Shown here: positions 38,433-46,868 of the stretch, one piece after another
How positions within the stretch are numbered: position 1 is the first letter of the stretch
Layout: each line of letters opens with the position of its first letter
DNA from: Azorhizobium doebereinerae UFLA1-100
GTDB taxonomy: Bacteria > Pseudomonadota > Alphaproteobacteria > Rhizobiales > Xanthobacteraceae
DNA length: 64,000 nt
Direction of reading: 5' to 3'
Assembly: GCF_000473085.1 (NCBI RefSeq)
Contig: NZ_AXBA01000016.1
Coordinates: forward strand, 62,001 to 126,000
Made by a program: the position numbers and the translations under genes
The notes under the pieces: model-generated
The model's database searches: none
The model's input: only the letters and a program-made list of their open reading frames with translations
What the model was told of the DNA's origin: nothing

Positions 38433-39179
38433 GCCGCCTTCCTCCGCTTCATGAGGCGCGCGCCCACATAGGCCAGCGTGCCGCCGCCGACGCCGCCGAT
38501 CATCAGGTCCATGCCGCCGCCGAGCCCCGCCACCAGCGGCGCCGAGACGAGGCCGAAGCCGAGCGCCATCCAGTCCAGCGCCGTGCGCGAGCCGCGCACC
38601 ATGAGGATGGTGAAGGAGGCCGGCGTCAGGAACAGCAGCGCCCCGGCCAGCGGCGCCGGCAGCCCGCCGGCCAGTTCGAAGCCGATCCAGGTGGAAAGCG
38701 TGCTCACCCCCACATAGACATTGCCCATGCCCAGCATGTAGGGCAGCCGCCCCTCCGCCGGCACCTTGGGCAGCAGGCGCATGCCCTCCACCCACATGGT
38801 CATGGCCACATAATGGGAAGACCAGATCTCCGCCCAGACGGAACGGTGCCGTCCGCGGGCCACGGGCGCCAGCGCCACCACCATGGGCAGCAGGCGGATG
38901 GAGGACAGGCCCACTGCCAGCGCGATGGCCGGCAGGGCGGTGCCCGCCGCCAGTCCGCCGACGAGAATCACCTGGGCCGGCAGGGCCCAGATGAGGATCG
39001 TGGAGAGCATGCCGGGCAGCAGCGGAAAGCCGACCCCTTGCAGCAGGCCGCCGAAGCCGATGTAGGAGGCGATGAGCACCAGCAGAGGAACGGAAACCGC
39101 CCCCCCGCATGCCCTGGAGCGCCCAATAGGGCCAGCCATGGAGCGCGGGCGGGCTCGGCTCGGAAGTGGTGTCAAGCAT
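38429..39179 (-). pseudogene. azlC: AzlC-family transporter subunit, apparent frameshift at a G7 tract
   Basis: The main frame encodes AzlC from GAVSVPLLVLIASYIGFGGL to GARLMKRRKAA, with hydrophobic segments such as LPAQVILVGGLAAGTALPAI. Its natural N-terminus is in another frame: MLDTTSEPSPP then HGWPYWALQGMRGG, starting at ATG 39179. The two join at a run of seven Gs on the coding strand (complement of 39100-39106). Six Gs would give one continuous protein (QGMRGAVSVPLL). So this is either a sequencing error, a phase-variable gene or a true pseudogene. An alternative intact reading would start at MAGPIG in the downstream frame, with an unlikely Arg-rich leader. Confidence 0.7.
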
Positions 39180-39439
39180 GGGCGCGGCTTCGGGGATGGG
39201 CGGCGGAGATGCCGCTGGGGGATGCCTCTCCTGTAGCATCCGGGCACCGGCGGCGGGAGCCATCGTGACGCATGGCTCGCGGCCCGGCCTTGCGGCGGGG
39301 CCCGAAGGGCGCTCCGGTGTCGCTCGCGGCGCCCAGGGGCATTCCGCGCCGGATCGCCTCAAGGCAGCGCGGTCAGGCGGCCGCCGATATGCTAGGGCAC
39401 GCGCGGTGCAAATCGCGCTGCTCCGGAGACCCGCCGTCC

Positions 39440-40840
39440 GTGCATGTGGTGCCCCTCGCCTATGACGACCCCGTCCGGCTGTTCCACGCCTTCGCCGGCG
39501 ATCCCATGGCGGCGCTGCTGCACAGCGCGGCGGCGGATACCGGGCGCGGGCGCTATTCCTATATCGCCGCCGAGCCGTTCACGGTGCTGCGGGCAGACGC
39601 GACGGGCACCACGCGCGACGGACGCCCGGTGGCGGGCGATCCCCTCACCGTTCTGGCGCAGGCGCTCGCCGCCCATGCCCTGCCCGGCGATGCCCCGGTG
39701 CCGTTCGCCGGCGGGGCGATCGGCTTCCTGTCCTATGAGATGGGGCGCCACCTGGAGCGGCTGCCCGCGCCGCGCCCGGGCCTGCCGATCCCCGACATGG
39801 TGATGGGTCTCTATGATCTGGTGATCGCCTTCGACCATGCCGAGCGGCGGGCCTTTCTGCTCAGTTCCGGCCTGCCGGAGCGCACGGCCGAGGCGCGGGC
39901 GCGGCGGGCATCGGAGCGGGCGGACGCGCTGCTGAGGCGCCTCGATGCCCTGCCCGTGGAAGCGCCCCCGCTCGACTGGAGCGCCGTGTCGCGCTGGACG
40001 CCGGACCTGCCGCGCGCCGAGGTGGAAGCCCGCATCGCCCGCACGGTGGCCTATATCCATGCCGGCGACGTCTTCCAGGCCAACATCACCCAGCGCTTCA
40101 GCGCGCCGCGCCCGCCCGGCCTCTCCGATCTCGACCTCTACCGCCGGCTGTGCGCCCTGAGCCCGGCGCCCTTCTCCGCGCTGCTCGCCTGCGGGCCGGA
40201 CCTTGCCGTCATCAGCGCCTCGCCGGAGCGCTTCCTGCGGCTGGAGGCGGACGGCACGGTGGAGACGCGGCCCATCAAGGGCACGCGGCCGCGCGGCCGC
40301 ACGGCTGCGGAGGACGCCGCGCTCGCCGCCGCGCTCCTCGCCAGCGCCAAGGACCGGGCCGAGAATCTGATGATCGTGGACCTGATGCGCAACGACCTCG
40401 GCCGTGTGTCACGGCTCGCCAGCGTACGGGTGCCGCAGCTCTGCGCGCTGGAGAGCTTCGCCTCGGTGCATCACCTGGTGTCCGAGGTGCGCGCGCGGCT
40501 GCGGCCGGGCCTCGGCGCGGTGGACCTGCTGCGCGCCTGCTTTCCCGGCGGCTCCATCACCGGCGCGCCCAAGGTGCGGGCCATGGAGATCATCCACGAG
40601 CTGGAGCCGGAGCCCCGCGGCGTCTATTGCGGCGCCATCGCCTGGATCGGCTTCGACGGCGCCATGGACAGCTCCATCGTCATCCGCACCCTCACCCGCT
40701 GCGGCGACACGCTGGTGGCGCAGGCGGGCGGTGGCATCGTCGCGGACAGCGACCCCGCCGCCGAATATGAGGAAAGCCTCACCAAGATCGCGCCGCTGCT
40801 CCAGGCTGTAACGGGAGAGAGACCATGCATGTCTGGCTGA
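39440..40840 (+). CDS. pabB: Aminodeoxychorismate synthase component I
   Basis: About 466 residues. It converts chorismate plus ammonia to 4-amino-4-deoxychorismate for folate. N-terminal region with GGAIGFLSYEMGRHLERLP near residue 90; C-terminal chorismate-binding domain with FQANITQRF, SPERFL, RPIKGTRPRG and FPGGSITGAPKVRAMEIIHE. GTG 39440 (VHVVPLAYDDP) best fits family N-termini; the Arg-rich extension upstream looks non-coding. The stop overlaps pabC by 16 nt, so the two steps are co-expressed. Confidence 0.93.
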   Translation: MHVVPLAYDDPVRLFHAFAGDPMAALLHSAAADTGRGRYSYIAAEPFTVLRADATGTTRDGRPVAGDPLTVLAQALAAHALPGDAPVPFAGGAIGFLSYEMGRHLERLPAPRPGLPIPDMVMGLYDLVIAFDHAERRAFLLSSGLPERTAEARARRASERADALLRRLDALPVEAPPLDWSAVSRWTPDLPRAEVEARIARTVAYIHAGDVFQANITQRFSAPRPPGLSDLDLYRRLCALSPAPFSALLACGPDLAVISASPERFLRLEADGTVETRPIKGTRPRGRTAAEDAALAAALLASAKDRAENLMIVDLMRNDLGRVSRLASVRVPQLCALESFASVHHLVSEVRARLRPGLGAVDLLRACFPGGSITGAPKVRAMEIIHELEPEPRGVYCGAIAWIGFDGAMDSSIVIRTLTRCGDTLVAQAGGGIVADSDPAAEYEESLTKIAPLLQAVTGERPCMSG

Positions 40841-41613
40841 ACGGCGCCCTGGTGGACGCGGCCGCCGCCCGCATCGCCCCCGGCGACCGGGGCTTCACCT
40901 TGGGCGACGGCCTGTTCGAGACGCTGGCCGTGCGGCACGGCGCGCCGCGGCGACTGGAAGCCCATCTGGCCCGGCTGGCGGAGGGTGCGCGGGTGATCGG
41001 CCTCCCGCTCCCGGTCTTCGACCTGCCGGCCATCACCGCCGCCCTGCTTGAGGCGAACGGCCTTGCCGACGCCGTGCTGCGCCTCACCGTGACCCGCGGC
41101 GAAGGACCGCGCGGCGTGCTGCCACCGGCCGCGCCCGCCCCGACGCTGCTGGTCACCGCCGCCGCCCTCGCCCCGCCCGCCGGCCCGGCGCGGCTGTGCG
41201 TGGCGCGCGTCACCCGGCGCAACGAGCACTCCCCGCTCGCTCGCATCAAGTCTTTGAACTATCTGGATAATATCCTCGCCCGCCAAGAGGCGCAGCAGCG
41301 CGGGTGCGACGACGCTTTGCTGCTCAACACACGGGGGCGGGTGGCGGAAAGCACCATCGCCAACCTGTTCGTGGTGCACGACGGCGCGTTGCTGACGCCG
41401 CCGGTGGCGGATGGCGCCCTGCCCGGCGTGATGCGCGCCGACCTGCTGGCGCGCGGCGCGCGGGAAGCCCCGCTGACGCTGGAGGATCTGGCCCAGGCCA
41501 GCGAGATCTTCCTCACCTCCAGCCTCGGCATCCGCCCGGTGGCGGCGGTGGACGACGCCACCTTCGTCGCCCATCCGGTGGCGGACCGGCTGCAAGCGGA
41601 GCTGATGCCATGA
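40825..41613 (+). CDS. pabC: Aminodeoxychorismate lyase-like PLP enzyme (class IV aminotransferase)
   Basis: 262 residues. Fold-type IV PLP enzyme with N-terminal WLNGALVDAAAARI and GDRGFTLGDGLFETLAV. The Schiff-base Lys142 lies in RIKSLNYLDNILARQEA; the phosphate-binding loop is NTRGRVAESTIANLF. Position directly after and overlapping pabB supports the 4-aminobenzoate-forming lyase rather than a branched-chain or D-amino-acid aminotransferase. GAGAGAG precedes ATG 40825. Confidence 0.92.
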   Translation: MHVWLNGALVDAAAARIAPGDRGFTLGDGLFETLAVRHGAPRRLEAHLARLAEGARVIGLPLPVFDLPAITAALLEANGLADAVLRLTVTRGEGPRGVLPPAAPAPTLLVTAAALAPPAGPARLCVARVTRRNEHSPLARIKSLNYLDNILARQEAQQRGCDDALLLNTRGRVAESTIANLFVVHDGALLTPPVADGALPGVMRADLLARGAREAPLTLEDLAQASEIFLTSSLGIRPVAAVDDATFVAHPVADRLQAELMP

Positions 41614-42224
41614 GCTTTCCCATGCTCGACTTGCCCTATTCGCCGCCGCCCGAGGACCTCGCGGGTCCGCGTGTCCGCCTGCGGCAATGGCGGCCGGAGG
41701 ATCGCGAGGGCCTGGCCGCCATGCAGGCGGACCCCGTGGTGATGGAGCATCTGATGCCGGTGCCGGACCGCGCCGCCAGCGATGCCGTGGCGGACCGCAT
41801 CACCCGGCATTTCGCCGAACACGGCTTCGGCCTGTGGGTGATCGAGGTGCCCGGCGTGGCGCCCTTCATCGGCTATACCGGGCTGGTGCACGTGCCTTAT
41901 GCCGCCGCCTTCACCCCGGCGGTGGAGATCGGCTGGCGCATCCAGAAGCGCTTCTGGGGCCGGGGCTATGTGACCGAGGCCGCCCGCCTCAGCCTGAGGG
42001 ACGGCTTCGGCCGGCTCGGGCTGGCCGAGGTCATCGCCCTCACCGTGCCCGCCAACGCGCGCTCGCAGGCGGTGATGCGGCGCCTCAACATGACCCACGA
42101 CCCGCGCGAGAATTTCGACCACCCCCTCGTGCCGGCGGGCCACCGGCTGCGCCGCCACGTCCTCTACCGCCTCACCCGCGCTGCGTTCGAGGGCGGCGCG
42201 GAAGAGGCGGCAACAGGCGGCTGA
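41610..42224 (+). CDS. GNAT N-acetyltransferase, RimJ/RimL type
   Basis: 204 residues, starting within the pabC stop (ATGA overlap). RLRQWRPEDREGLAAMQADP opens the GNAT fold. The acetyl-CoA motif A region is EIGWRIQKRFWGRGYVTEAA, and ANARSQAVMRRLNM is the usual C-terminal helix. It acetylates an amine or protein N-terminus; the target is not known. Coupling to pabBC may be incidental. Confidence 0.9.
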   Translation: MSFPMLDLPYSPPPEDLAGPRVRLRQWRPEDREGLAAMQADPVVMEHLMPVPDRAASDAVADRITRHFAEHGFGLWVIEVPGVAPFIGYTGLVHVPYAAAFTPAVEIGWRIQKRFWGRGYVTEAARLSLRDGFGRLGLAEVIALTVPANARSQAVMRRLNMTHDPRENFDHPLVPAGHRLRRHVLYRLTRAAFEGGAEEAATGG

Positions 42225-42238
42225 CGGGACGCGCCCGC

Positions 42239-42835
42239 TCAGCCGAACGAGACGGAGAGGATACGCCGCGTATCCGGCGTCACCTGGATGTTGACCCGGT
42301 TCGAGCGCCAGTCGAGCGTCAGCGGATCGCCGGGATGGTAAACTCGCAATTCCTTGCCGATCAGCGTGGAAACCGCATCGGCCGGGGACGCGGCGGGACC
42401 GGGCGGGAACAGATCCGGCAGGCCGTCCCCCAGATCCGCCAGCGCCAGCGGCCAGGGCACCCAGCGGTCGGACAGCACCTTCGCGTCTCCGGCGCCGCCC
42501 CCCTCGAAGGTCGCTTCCAGCGCGTTCATCCGGGCATGGATGCGCACGCCCAGCAAAGGCGCATCCGGGCCCCAATAGGTGGCGGGATCGCGGTCGATCA
42601 GCACCTCCGCCGTCACCGGGACGATCACCTGGGAGACGATCCCCACGGGCTCGTCGGCCGTGAAGTCGAAGTCCTGGACCCCGTCCTTAGGCGGGGCGAT
42701 GTAGAACCACGGATTGAGCGCAGGGTTGCGCCACCCCGACGTCGGCACATGCCCGGTGGCAACGAGATGGATCTTCGGCGGATGGCTCTTCAGGACGGCG
42801 AGATGCACGGCCGTCACTTCCAGAATGCGTTGCAT
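42239..42835 (-). CDS. Unknown protein with I78-inhibitor-like C-terminus
   Basis: 198 residues with no signal peptide. The N-terminal 140 residues (ILEVTAVHLAVLKSHPPKI, then NPWFYIAPPKDGVQDFDF) match no family I know. The last 45 residues (LIGKELRVYHPGDPLTLDW, then RVNIQVTPDTRRILSVSFG) resemble peptidase-inhibitor I78 domains, but without their disulfide Cys. Start 42835 has GGGGGT 7 nt upstream. It is convergent with the GNAT gene. Confidence 0.7.
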   Translation of the reverse strand: MQRILEVTAVHLAVLKSHPPKIHLVATGHVPTSGWRNPALNPWFYIAPPKDGVQDFDFTADEPVGIVSQVIVPVTAEVLIDRDPATYWGPDAPLLGVRIHARMNALEATFEGGGAGDAKVLSDRWVPWPLALADLGDGLPDLFPPGPAASPADAVSTLIGKELRVYHPGDPLTLDWRSNRVNIQVTPDTRRILSVSFG

Positions 42836-43010
42836 GCAAGACCCCCAGGCGGCGGATGCCGGCCGCATGCTGTCACCCTGCCTCAAGGGAAACAATCTCA
42901 ATCTCAGGGCATCACTATAACTTCACGCAATCCAGGGTGGCGTTCGCGTATATGAAAAGGGCGGCCGAAGCCGCCCCGTTCGATCCCATGGTCCGCATGC
43001 CGGATGTGGC

Positions 43011-45476
43011 TCAGGCCTTCACCAGCGGCACCTTCGGCACATGGCTGCCGCGACGCGGGCCGCCCGAGGGACCGCCCGACTTCGGGCTGCCCTTGGGGCC
43101 GGGCTTGCCGTTGTCCTTGGCGGTGCGGGGGGCGGCCCGCTTGCGCGGCGCCCGCTTGACCGCCACCGGCTTGATCTTGTCCGGCTTCGGCGTGATCGGG
43201 CCATCCTGATAGTCGAAGCCGAGCTTGCTGTCGCGGCCCTCGCCCTCGACCACCACCAGCACGTGGCCGCCATTCTTCAGCCGGCCGAACAGCACCTCGT
43301 CCGCCAGCGGCGTCTTGATGTACTCCTGGATCACCCGGCCCATGGGGCGGGCGCCCATCTGCTCGTCATAGCCCTTCTCCACCAGCCACTGCGTGGCCTC
43401 GTCGGACAGGCCGATGGTCACGTTGCGGTCGGCGAGCTGGGCTTCCAGCTGGAGCACGAACTTCTCCACCACCAGGCCGATCACGTCGGTCGAGAGGTGG
43501 GCGAAGGTGATGACCGAGTCGAGCCGGTTGCGGAATTCCGGCGCGAAGGTGCGGTTGATGGCCTCGATGTCGTCGCCTTCCCGCTTGTTGCGGGTGAAGC
43601 CGTAGGCCGCCTTGGACAGGTCCGCGGCGCCCGCGTTCGTGGTCATGATGAGGATCACGTTGCGGAAATCCACCGACTTGCCGTTGTGGTCGGTGAGCTT
43701 CCCGTGGTCCATGACCTGGAGCAGGATGTTGAACAGGTCCGGATGGGCCTTCTCGATCTCGTCCAGCAGCAGCACGCAATGCGGGGTCTGGTCGACGCCG
43801 TCGGTCAAAAGGCCGCCCTGGTCGAAGCCCACGTAGCCGGGAGGGGCGCCGATGAGCCGGGAGACCGTGTGGCGCTCCATATATTCCGACATGTCGAAGC
43901 GCAGCAGGTTCACCCCCAGGATGGAGGCGAGCTGCTTGGCCACTTCCGTCTTGCCGACGCCGGTGGGGCCGGAGAACAGGTAGGAGCCGATCGGCTTCTC
44001 CGGCTCGCGCAGGCCCGCCCGGGCGAGCTTGATGGAGGCCGCCAGCGCCTCGATGGCCTTGTCCTGGCCGTAGACCACCCGCTTCAGGGTCGTCTCCAGG
44101 TTGGACAGCATCTCGGTATCGTCCTTGGAGACGGACTTCGGCGGGATCCGCGCCATGGTGGCGACGGTGGCCTCGATCTCCTTGAGGCCGATGGTCTTCT
44201 TGCGCCGCGCCTCGGGCAGCAGCATCTGCGCCGCGCCGCTCTCGTCGATCACGTCGATCGCCTTGTCCGGCAGCTTGCGGTCGTGGATGTAGCGGGCGGA
44301 GAGTTCCACCGCGGCCTTGATGGCCTCGTTGGTGTAGCGCAGCTTGTGGTAGTCCTCGAAATAGGGCTTGAGCCCCTTCAGGATCTCGATGGTGTCCGGC
44401 ACGGTCGGCTCGGCCACGTCGATCTTCTGGAAGCGACGGACGAGCGCCCGGTCCTTCTCGAAATACTGGCGGTATTCCTTGTAGGTGGTCGAGCCCATGC
44501 AGCGCAGCGTGCCGGAGGCCAGCGCCGGCTTCAGCAGGTTGGAGGCATCCATCGCCCCGCCCGAGGTCGCACCGGCGCCGATCACGGTGTGGATCTCGTC
44601 GATGAACATGATGGCGTTGGGATAGGCCTCGATCTCCTTCACCACCTGCTTGAGGCGCTCCTCGAAGTCGCCGCGATAGCGGGTGCCGGCGAGCAGCGCG
44701 CCCATGTCGAGCGCGAAGATGGTGGCGGTGGCCAGCACCTCGGGCACGTCGCCATTGATGATGCGGCGCGCGAGCCCTTCCGCGATGGCGGTCTTGCCGA
44801 CGCCGGGGTCGCCCACGAACAGCGGGTTGTTCTTCTGCCGGCGGCACAGCACCTGGATGGTGCGCTGGATCTCCGCATGGCGGCCGATCAGCGGGTCGAT
44901 CTTGCCTTCGTGCGCCTTCTTGTTGAGGTTCACGCAATAGGCGTCGAGCGCGTCGGCCTTCTTCTTGGTGTCCTCGCCGGACTTGGTCTCGGTCTCCTCC
45001 TCGGCACCGCGGACCGGGCGGCTCTCGGACATGCCGGCACGCTTGGCGATGCCGTGGGAGATGTAGTTGACCGCGTCGTACCGCGTCATGTCCTGCTCCT
45101 GCAGGAAATAGGCGGCATGGCTCTCGCGCTCGGCGAAGATGGCGACCAGCACGTTGGCGCCGGTGACCTCCTCGCGGCCGGAGGACTGGACATGGATGAC
45201 CGCGCGCTGGATCACGCGCTGGAAGCCGGCGGTCGGCTTGGAGTCATCCCCGCCAGTTTGGACCAGATTCTCCAGTTCCGTATCGACATATTCGACGAGA
45301 TTGCGGCGCAGCTTGTCGAGATCGACGTTGCAGGCGCGCATGACCGCGGCCGCATCCTGATCGTCCACCAGGGACAGCAGCAGATGCTCGAGCGTCGCAT
45401 ATTCGTGATGGCGTTCGTTGGCGAGAGCCAGTGCGCGATGGAGCGACTGTTCGAGGCTGCGGGAAAATGTAGGCAT
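43011..45476 (-). CDS. clpA: ATP-dependent Clp protease ATP-binding subunit ClpA
   Basis: 821 residues. N-terminal Clp-N repeats ([21 protein letters not shown]), then two AAA+ modules: Walker [10 protein letters not shown] near 220 and GPTGVGKTE near 500. The ClpP-docking loop reads AAYGFTRNK near 625, a YGF where E. coli has IGL. The homologous core ends near residue 755, after which about 60 residues of Lys/Pro/Gly/Arg-rich tail follow, absent from E. coli ClpA. It unfolds N-degron substrates delivered by ClpS, encoded just upstream. Start 45476 has GAGG 5 nt before it. Confidence 0.96.
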   Translation of the reverse strand: MPTFSRSLEQSLHRALALANERHHEYATLEHLLLSLVDDQDAAAVMRACNVDLDKLRRNLVEYVDTELENLVQTGGDDSKPTAGFQRVIQRAVIHVQSSGREEVTGANVLVAIFAERESHAAYFLQEQDMTRYDAVNYISHGIAKRAGMSESRPVRGAEEETETKSGEDTKKKADALDAYCVNLNKKAHEGKIDPLIGRHAEIQRTIQVLCRRQKNNPLFVGDPGVGKTAIAEGLARRIINGDVPEVLATATIFALDMGALLAGTRYRGDFEERLKQVVKEIEAYPNAIMFIDEIHTVIGAGATSGGAMDASNLLKPALASGTLRCMGSTTYKEYRQYFEKDRALVRRFQKIDVAEPTVPDTIEILKGLKPYFEDYHKLRYTNEAIKAAVELSARYIHDRKLPDKAIDVIDESGAAQMLLPEARRKKTIGLKEIEATVATMARIPPKSVSKDDTEMLSNLETTLKRVVYGQDKAIEALAASIKLARAGLREPEKPIGSYLFSGPTGVGKTEVAKQLASILGVNLLRFDMSEYMERHTVSRLIGAPPGYVGFDQGGLLTDGVDQTPHCVLLLDEIEKAHPDLFNILLQVMDHGKLTDHNGKSVDFRNVILIMTTNAGAADLSKAAYGFTRNKREGDDIEAINRTFAPEFRNRLDSVITFAHLSTDVIGLVVEKFVLQLEAQLADRNVTIGLSDEATQWLVEKGYDEQMGARPMGRVIQEYIKTPLADEVLFGRLKNGGHVLVVVEGEGRDSKLGFDYQDGPITPKPDKIKPVAVKRAPRKRAAPRTAKDNGKPGPKGSPKSGGPSGGPRRGSHVPKVPLVKA

Positions 45477-45643
45477 CGACACCTCTATCTCGTGCCTCGC
45501 CCGAAATCCCGGCCGGTCCGGGGACGTCGAACGTGCACGCGCTCCGTAAAACTTCGTACCGACCTCCCCCCCGCGCAAGCCCCTTAAGCAACCATAAGCG
45601 CCGGGATGAAGCGGCGGGCGTGGAAAATCCACGCACTACCCCC

Positions 45644-46045
45644 TCATTTTTTCTCCATGACGCACTGAAGAGGATGCTGGTGCTTGCGCGCGAAATCCAT
45701 CACTTGCGTGACCTTGGTCTCCGCCACTTCGTAGGTGAAGACGCCGCATTCGCCCACGCCGTGGTGGTGGACATGCAGCATGATGGTGTTGGCTTCCTCG
45801 CGGTTCTTGGAGAAGAACCGCTCCAGCACATGCACCACAAATTCCATGGGGGTGTAGTCGTCGTTCAGCAGCAGCACGCGATACAGGCTGGGCCGCTTGA
45901 CCTGCGGCTTGGTGCGCGTGATCACCGCGGTCCCTGGACCGCCGTTGCCGCGACGTGTCTTGTCGTCATCCCCGGCGGCCCGTGGCCGGCGCATGGGAGA
46001 AACGGACACGTCGGAAACCATGCTTCGTACTGTCATCATCGGCAT
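45644..46045 (-). CDS. clpS: Clp protease adaptor protein ClpS
   Basis: Up to 133 residues. The core [17 protein letters not shown] followed by the Leu/Phe-binding pocket and [19 protein letters not shown] and [11 protein letters not shown] is classic ClpS. The first 45 residues are a charged, flexible tail, longer than in E. coli. It delivers N-degron substrates to ClpA, whose gene follows 167 nt downstream. Several in-frame ATGs (46045, 46039, 46036, 46021, 45994) are possible; 46045 has AGGG 5 nt upstream. Confidence 0.93.
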   Translation of the reverse strand: MPMMTVRSMVSDVSVSPMRRPRAAGDDDKTRRGNGGPGTAVITRTKPQVKRPSLYRVLLLNDDYTPMEFVVHVLERFFSKNREEANTIMLHVHHHGVGECGVFTYEVAETKVTQVMDFARKHQHPLQCVMEKK

Positions 46046-46235
46046 CTGCGCCCTATCCGGCCGCCGCGACCGCGAACGGTCTGCCACCATGGCGCTGGCC
46101 GAATAATAGGAAGCAGCGACCCCGAGCGCCAGAGCAACCGGGCCCGGAAGGCCGAAAAAGGCCGTCACCGCACGCGCGATGCCAGCCTGGCGAAAGGCCC
46201 GCGCGGGGCCCTTCGCTGGTCGTGACGGCGCAGGA

Positions 46236-46568
46236 TCAGCCGCGCACCTTGGCGAACGCCGCCTCGTAAGGCTTGTAGGCCTCCTTCGCGAGGCCGGCAT
46301 ACAGCTCGCCCAGCTTGGAGCTTTCCGCCACCAGCGCCTCGTAGGCGCCCTTGAGGTAGCTCTGCTGGATCTCGGCCGCCTGCTCGAGCGTCTTGGCGCC
46401 GAGCAGCTTCTCGAGGGTCGCCGTGCCCAGCTCGAACGAGCTCTTGGTGTAGTCCGCCACCTCGATCGCGATGGCCTGAGCGCCCTTCGACAAGGCGCCG
46501 AAGCTGGACATCGCCAGATCCACGTTTTCCTTGCCGAGCTTCTGGAAATCCACAGGTCCCTGAACCAT
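46236..46568 (-). CDS. Phasin family protein (polyhydroxyalkanoate granule protein)
   Basis: 110 residues, all-helical and amphipathic: [40 protein letters not shown] and [20 protein letters not shown] match the phasin_2 family. Phasins coat PHA granules and control their number and size. GGAG lies 8 nt before ATG 46568. Upstream there are two TGC-N3-GCA palindromes, the type of site bound by the PHA-responsive repressor PhaR. No other PHA gene is in the window. Confidence 0.9.
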   Translation of the reverse strand: MVQGPVDFQKLGKENVDLAMSSFGALSKGAQAIAIEVADYTKSSFELGTATLEKLLGAKTLEQAAEIQQSYLKGAYEALVAESSKLGELYAGLAKEAYKPYEAAFAKVRG

Positions 46569-46648
46569 TGAGTGTCTCCATCCTGTTGCCGACGGACGGC
46601 CCGACGCGGACCGCCAAGCGGGATTCCCCCCCGCCGCAGGCAATATCG

Positions 46649-46688
46649 TGCACTGCACCATGAACGTCAAGTTATTTTGTGCAGCGCA
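46649..46688 (-). promoter_or_regulatory. Paired TGC-N3-GCA operators, candidate PhaR sites
   Basis: TGC-ACT-GCA (46649-46657, inside gtgcactgcac) and TGC-AGC-GCA (46680-46688, inside ttgtgcagcgcacaa) have centres 31 bp apart, three helical turns. They lie 80-120 bp upstream of the phasin gene. Confidence 0.55.
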
Positions 46689-46868
46689 CAATATGGCATG
46701 CAATGCCAGGTTTACGCCTTAGTAACCGCCGCTTCTTAGGCTGTTTCCCCAGTCAATTCCCCTGGCAGGGTCGGCCGGCGGCAAGCGACATGTGGCAGGA
46801 CACGTGGCTTGAACGTTGCCGCAATGCACCAGAGGCGCCCCCCGCGGGCCGGCAGACGGAACGGTTTC

